Assembly (NCBI GenBank): GCA_002369515.1
Contig: DFFM01000032.1
Span: 52,462-83,844 of the forward strand
Reading direction: 5' to 3'
DNA: 31,383 bases
Source of the DNA: Prevotella sp. UBA3776
GTDB lineage: Bacteria > Bacteroidota > Bacteroidia > Bacteroidales > Bacteroidaceae
Shown here: piece after piece, positions 27,932 to 31,383 of the stretch
How positions within the stretch are numbered: the stretch's first letter is position 1
How the letters are laid out: each line of letters opens with the position of its first letter
Made by a program: the position numbers and the translations under genes
The notes under the pieces: generated by a model
Databases searched by the model: none
The model's input: the letters and a program-made list of their open reading frames with translations, nothing else
Told to the model about the DNA's origin: nothing

Positions 27932-30031
27932 ATGATAAATAGATACTTCTACAGAACGACATTATCTGATTTTATCAACAGTTCAGTTGATGCTATTTTC
28001 GGATGTATTTCTCGAAATGATGAGGGCGATAGTGTCGCTGAACAAAAATTTGCATGGTCTGAAGAGATAGAGGTTATGCAAAGTGTATTGAGGCCTTGGA
28101 AAGAAGAAAATGGAGAAATAATTTTTGAATATTCTATTCCCCGCCTGGGTAAACGAATAGACGTTGTATTGCTGTTACGTGGACTAGTATTTGTTATAGA
28201 GTTTAAAGCTGGTCAGAATTCCTATATGCAGGCTGATATTGAACAGGTGCTGGATTATGCACTTGACCTAAAGAATTTTCATTTAGATAGCCATAAGCGT
28301 ATTATCATTCCTATCCTTGTTGCAACAGAGGCACAACAAAGCAGCCATGAGTTGCGCTTTTCTGTTTATGACGATCATATTTATAATCCTCTGCTGACCA
28401 ACAATGACAATCTGAGAGAACTAATAGAAGCTGTAATAAAACGTGAAAATGCACAGCCTTCTTCTATAAGTGATTTTTCTGAGTGGGCTATTAGTCGATA
28501 TTCACCAACACCAACTATCATTGAGGCTGCTAGCGCATTGTATCAAAATCATTCTGTTGAGAATATCACCCGCCATGAAGCTGCAGGTGCGGCATTAGAA
28601 GATACTACTCAATTTGTTTTGGATGTAATTAATCATAGCAAAGAGTATAAAGAGAAAAGCATTTGTTTTGTTACTGGTGTACCCGGGGCGGGAAAAACTC
28701 TTGTTGGTTTGAATGTTGCTATTCAACAATCTATAAAAGCAGAAAACGAACCAGAGGGTGAACGTAATCTGGCTGTATATCTATCAGGTAACGGCCCACT
28801 GGTGAAAGTGTTAACGGCAGCATTGGCTAAGGATAAGCAAAGACGAGAACACGAAAAGGGTAATAAGTGTAATATTTCAGATGCTAAGCGTGAAGTGTCA
28901 CAATTCATTCAGATTATCCATCGCTATCGTGGAAACATGTTAGCAAAAATCAAACTGCCGATAACAGATGGCCGATTGGAAATTGACGAGACGAAATCTG
29001 TAGCTCACCAGACTGCAGGACATGGTGAAGTGGAACATGTGGCTATCTTCGATGAGGCTCAGCGTTCTTGGGATTTGGAACATCTTTCAGGATGGTTGGC
29101 ACGAGGCGGAAGCAGGGGTGGTATGAAGAAAGTCCCTAACTTTCCAATGTCTGAAGCCGAATTTCTAATATGGTCGCTTGATCTAAGAAAAGACTGGGCT
29201 GTAATCGTCTGTCTTGTTGGAGGTGGTCAAGAAATCAATACGGGAGAGGCTGGTATTGGTGAATGGATACGAGCTGTCAATGAGACATTTCCCAACTGGA
29301 AGGTTTATCTCTCGAAACATCTTACAGATAAAGAATACGCAGAGGGTAATGTCGCGGAATTGGTTCGCCATAATCCTAATGCAATACAGGTTGATCAACT
29401 GCATTTGGCTGTTTCTATGCGTTCTTTCCGTGCGGAAAACTTGTCGAAGTTTGTTCATTATGTACTGGACAGAGATATAGAACAGGCAAAAAAGCTTTAT
29501 AGGTCGTTTAAAGATAAGTATCCTGTTGTACTGACTCGTGACTTGAACAAGGCCAAGAAATGGTTGGAAGAGAAGGCTCGTGGTTCGGAAAGATATGGTA
29601 TAGTAGTATCTTCGCAAGCCTATCGTTTGAAACCTTTGGCTATAGATGTAAGATTGCAGCCAGATATAGAGAGTTGGTTTCTTGCAGACAAAATGGACGT
29701 ACGCTCTTCTTTGTTTTTGGAAGATGCTGCTACAGAGTTTGATATACAGGGATTAGAGCTCGATTGGACGTGCTTAGTTTGGGATGGTGATTTCCGCTAC
29801 ACGCCCGATGGCTGGGACCATAATGCATTCAGAGGAAGTAAATGGATGAAGATTCGTCAGGCAGAAGCCCAATCATACCAACTGAATGCTTATCGAGTGT
29901 TAATGACTCGTGCTCGCCAAGGAATGATTATTTGTGTGCCCAACGGCAATATTGATGATCATACCCGTCTACCAGAATTTTATAATAGTACATACTTCTA
30001 TTTGAAATCTATTGGTTTAGAGGAGATATGA
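27932..30031 (+). CDS. DUF2075 helicase with N-terminal PD-(D/E)xK-type nuclease domain
   Basis: A 699-residue fusion. Residues of about 60-130 contain YSIPRLGKRIDVVLLLRGLV then FVIEFKAGQ, a PD-(D/E)xK pattern with Asp77, Glu90 and Lys92. From residue 245 on it is a superfamily 1-like helicase of the DUF2075 group: Walker A FVTGVPGAGKTL (249-256), Walker B AIFDEAQRSW (Asp374-Glu375), and a motif VI-like RVLMTRARQGMII near the end. It probably acts on DNA, nuclease and helicase coupled; a defence or repair role is inferred from context. The gene starts 21 bp after the TOPRIM gene. It is clearly more A+T-rich than the ATPase gene, so it may have joined the operon separately. Its stop overlaps the Nudix fragment (ATGA). 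Confidence 0.85.
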   Translation: MINRYFYRTTLSDFINSSVDAIFGCISRNDEGDSVAEQKFAWSEEIEVMQSVLRPWKEENGEIIFEYSIPRLGKRIDVVLLLRGLVFVIEFKAGQNSYMQADIEQVLDYALDLKNFHLDSHKRIIIPILVATEAQQSSHELRFSVYDDHIYNPLLTNNDNLRELIEAVIKRENAQPSSISDFSEWAISRYSPTPTIIEAASALYQNHSVENITRHEAAGAALEDTTQFVLDVINHSKEYKEKSICFVTGVPGAGKTLVGLNVAIQQSIKAENEPEGERNLAVYLSGNGPLVKVLTAALAKDKQRREHEKGNKCNISDAKREVSQFIQIIHRYRGNMLAKIKLPITDGRLEIDETKSVAHQTAGHGEVEHVAIFDEAQRSWDLEHLSGWLARGGSRGGMKKVPNFPMSEAEFLIWSLDLRKDWAVIVCLVGGGQEINTGEAGIGEWIRAVNETFPNWKVYLSKHLTDKEYAEGNVAELVRHNPNAIQVDQLHLAVSMRSFRAENLSKFVHYVLDRDIEQAKKLYRSFKDKYPVVLTRDLNKAKKWLEEKARGSERYGIVVSSQAYRLKPLAIDVRLQPDIESWFLADKMDVRSSLFLEDAATEFDIQGLELDWTCLVWDGDFRYTPDGWDHNAFRGSKWMKIRQAEAQSYQLNAYRVLMTRARQGMIICVPNGNIDDHTRLPEFYNSTYFYLKSIGLEEI

Positions 30032-30198
30032 AAAAGATAGAAGTCGTAGCAGCGGTAATTCGGGGATATGATAAGATATTCGCCACACAGCGAGGATTTG
30101 GTGTGTGGAAGGACTACTGGGAGTTCCCTGGCGTGAAGATGGAGCCGGGGGAGACGACCGAGGAGACCCTGAGGCGGGAGAAACGGAAGACCGCCTGA
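30028..30198 (+). pseudogene. Truncated Nudix (MutT-like) hydrolase fragment
   Basis: The 56-residue frame MKKIEVVAAVIRGYDKIFAT runs to WEFPGVKMEPGETTEETLRRE and stops soon after (KRKTA). This is the N-terminal half of a Nudix hydrolase up to the Nudix box, about 130 residues being normal. The box Gly is Val36 (FPGV for FPGG), and the two Glu residues that bind metal (REUxEE) are lost where the frame diverges. No continuation in either other frame rebuilds the domain. It overlaps the helicase stop by 4 bp, so the intact ancestor was part of the operon. The segment at 30130-30195 is locally rich in G+C. Confidence 0.8.
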
Positions 30199-30236
30199 AG
30201 AGTGGCTACACCAGTTTCTGGAGTTAACGAACGAGA

Positions 30237-31383
30237 ATGCGTATGGGAAAGATAGAAAAACTATATCAAGAGTGGCAGAGTCTTCAGCCGATAAAGGAGG
30301 AATATCTGCAGCGGCTGAACCAAAAGTTCATGCTGGAGTTTAACTACAACAGCAATCATATTGAGGGGAATACCCTGACGTATGGGCAGACGGAGTTGCT
30401 GTTGATGTTTGGGAAGGTAGTGGATGCTGCAAACATGAAGGATTTAGAAGATATGAAGGCCAGTAACGTCGGCTTAAATATGATGCAAGAGCAGGCATCA
30501 TCAGAATATCCACTGACAGAGTCTTTTATCCGCCAACTGCATCAAACGATTCTCCGTGAGGATTATACTGTTTATCGTCAGTTGCCTGGTGGGCAACAGA
30601 CGTCGTATGTAGTCCATGCTGGAGTATATAAGACGCGTCCAAATAGTGTTATTACTCGTACTGGTGATCGATTTGAATATGCTTCGCCAGAGGAAACACC
30701 TGCCCTTATGAAAGATCTTGTTGAGTGGTATCGGGAGGAAGAGCAAAAAGGTGAATTGACTTTAGCGGAACTTTGCGCTTTATTCCATTATAGATATATT
30801 CGCATCCATCCATTTGAGGATGGAAACGGACGTATAGCCCGCTTGCTTGTGAATTACATCTTGACTCGTCATCACTATCCAATGATAGTGGTAAAAAGTG
30901 CAGATAAAGAGAATTATCTGAATGCCCTAAGCACATGTGACGGCTTTGTGGGGACAAGTCCTTCAGACGGTGCGCATGCAGACATCACCAAGATAGCTCC
31001 GTTCGTTAGATATATAGAGGATTGTATGGAGCGGGCGCTGATAACATGTATTAAAGCGGCCAAAGGGCAGAGTATTGAAGAAGATGATGACTTCATGAAG
31101 GAACTGAAGGTGCTGGAGAGGCAGAAGAAACAGGATATTGCTGCAGAATTGTCGAAACGTTATCTTCATGATGAAGAAGTGTGGAACATTATGGAGTTTG
31201 TGTTCTCTCCCATTATAAATGAATTTGACAAATCTATAGATACTGCTAATGCCGTATTTAAGTTTAAGCATGTGGAAACAGTTAGTCTGTTGTCTCAGGC
31301 TCAAGATGGAGAAACAGGAGTCGGCATCAATGGAGCAAGGCGCGAGACAGCCAGTCCAGAGTTGCTTGAAGCAGTGAAAAGTG
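30237..31383 (+). CDS. Fic family protein (class II, inhibitory motif intact), cut at the window edge
   Basis: Fic proteins transfer AMP or other nucleotide moieties to target proteins. The frame is open from 30237 to the right edge (382 codons, no stop). It has MLEFNYNSNHIEGNTLTYGQ (Ser39...Glu43-Gly44), the (S/T)xxxE(G/N) inhibitory helix placed N-terminal as in class II Fic, and HPFEDGNGRIARLLVNYIL (His191), the full catalytic HxFx(D/E)GNGRxxR motif. The C-terminal part after about residue 250 would hold a winged-helix type domain, incomplete here. An alternative ATG is at 30243 (MGKIEKLYQEW). It follows the Nudix fragment by 38 bp. Target unknown; possible toxin-like or regulatory role. 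Confidence 0.88.
   Translation, partial: MRMGKIEKLYQEWQSLQPIKEEYLQRLNQKFMLEFNYNSNHIEGNTLTYGQTELLLMFGKVVDAANMKDLEDMKASNVGLNMMQEQASSEYPLTESFIRQLHQTILREDYTVYRQLPGGQQTSYVVHAGVYKTRPNSVITRTGDRFEYASPEETPALMKDLVEWYREEEQKGELTLAELCALFHYRYIRIHPFEDGNGRIARLLVNYILTRHHYPMIVVKSADKENYLNALSTCDGFVGTSPSDGAHADITKIAPFVRYIEDCMERALITCIKAAKGQSIEEDDDFMKELKVLERQKKQDIAAELSKRYLHDEEVWNIMEFVFSPIINEFDKSIDTANAVFKFKHVETVSLLSQAQDGETGVGINGARRETASPELLEAVKS

Overview
The window looks like chromosomal DNA from a Bacteroidales bacterium, most likely Prevotella or a close relative. Three things point there: the gene order DUF4290-murA-rimM-dxr-rseP and yicC-gmk-nadD, the Bacteroidetes promoter signature (TTTG, about 20 bp, TAnnTTTGC) in front of several genes, and DUF4369/TlpA and BspA-type proteins. 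The genus is an inference from gene content, not a search result.

Layout. 1-369: gene-free, decayed repeats. 370-2866 (minus strand): yicC, gmk and nadD, separated by minisatellites. 2954-8781 (plus): tsaB, a DUF4290 protein, murA, rimM, dxr and rseP, a housekeeping run with 4-bp overlaps between murA, rimM and dxr. 8964-16695: a small secreted glycan-degradation group made of a GH2 enzyme, a GH3 enzyme and a GH42-like unclassified protein (all minus), plus one short BspA-type LRR protein (plus); no SusC/SusD pair is present. 16874-19363: a glycosyltransferase and a polytopic membrane protein, divergent from a 63-bp region with two interleaved promoters. 19826-24855 (minus): a two-domain esterase, a polysaccharide flippase and a LicD-type transferase in one likely operon, then a separately promoted TlpA-like thioredoxin. 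25387-31383 (plus): a defence-like accessory region with a Vsr endonuclease, an ATPase/TOPRIM-like gene pair, a nuclease-helicase fusion (DUF2075), a broken Nudix gene and a Fic protein that runs off the right edge. From about 27.9 kb this region is visibly richer in A+T than the left side.

The most striking structure is repetitive. A GC-rich palindromic element (core like CTCCCC..GGGGGGAG..GGAGGGGGC) recurs at about ten loci. At four genes it lies inside the reading frame without breaking it, once as a near-identical pair in the same membrane-protein gene. Two copies of a composite minisatellite share a 23-bp leader. A heptamer array (GAGTTAG) twice supplies the stop codon of the gene it follows. 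In the accessory region the vsr and ATPase promoters share a 15-bp upstream word and a 16-bp -7 region at exactly the same spacing, which suggests common control of the two units.
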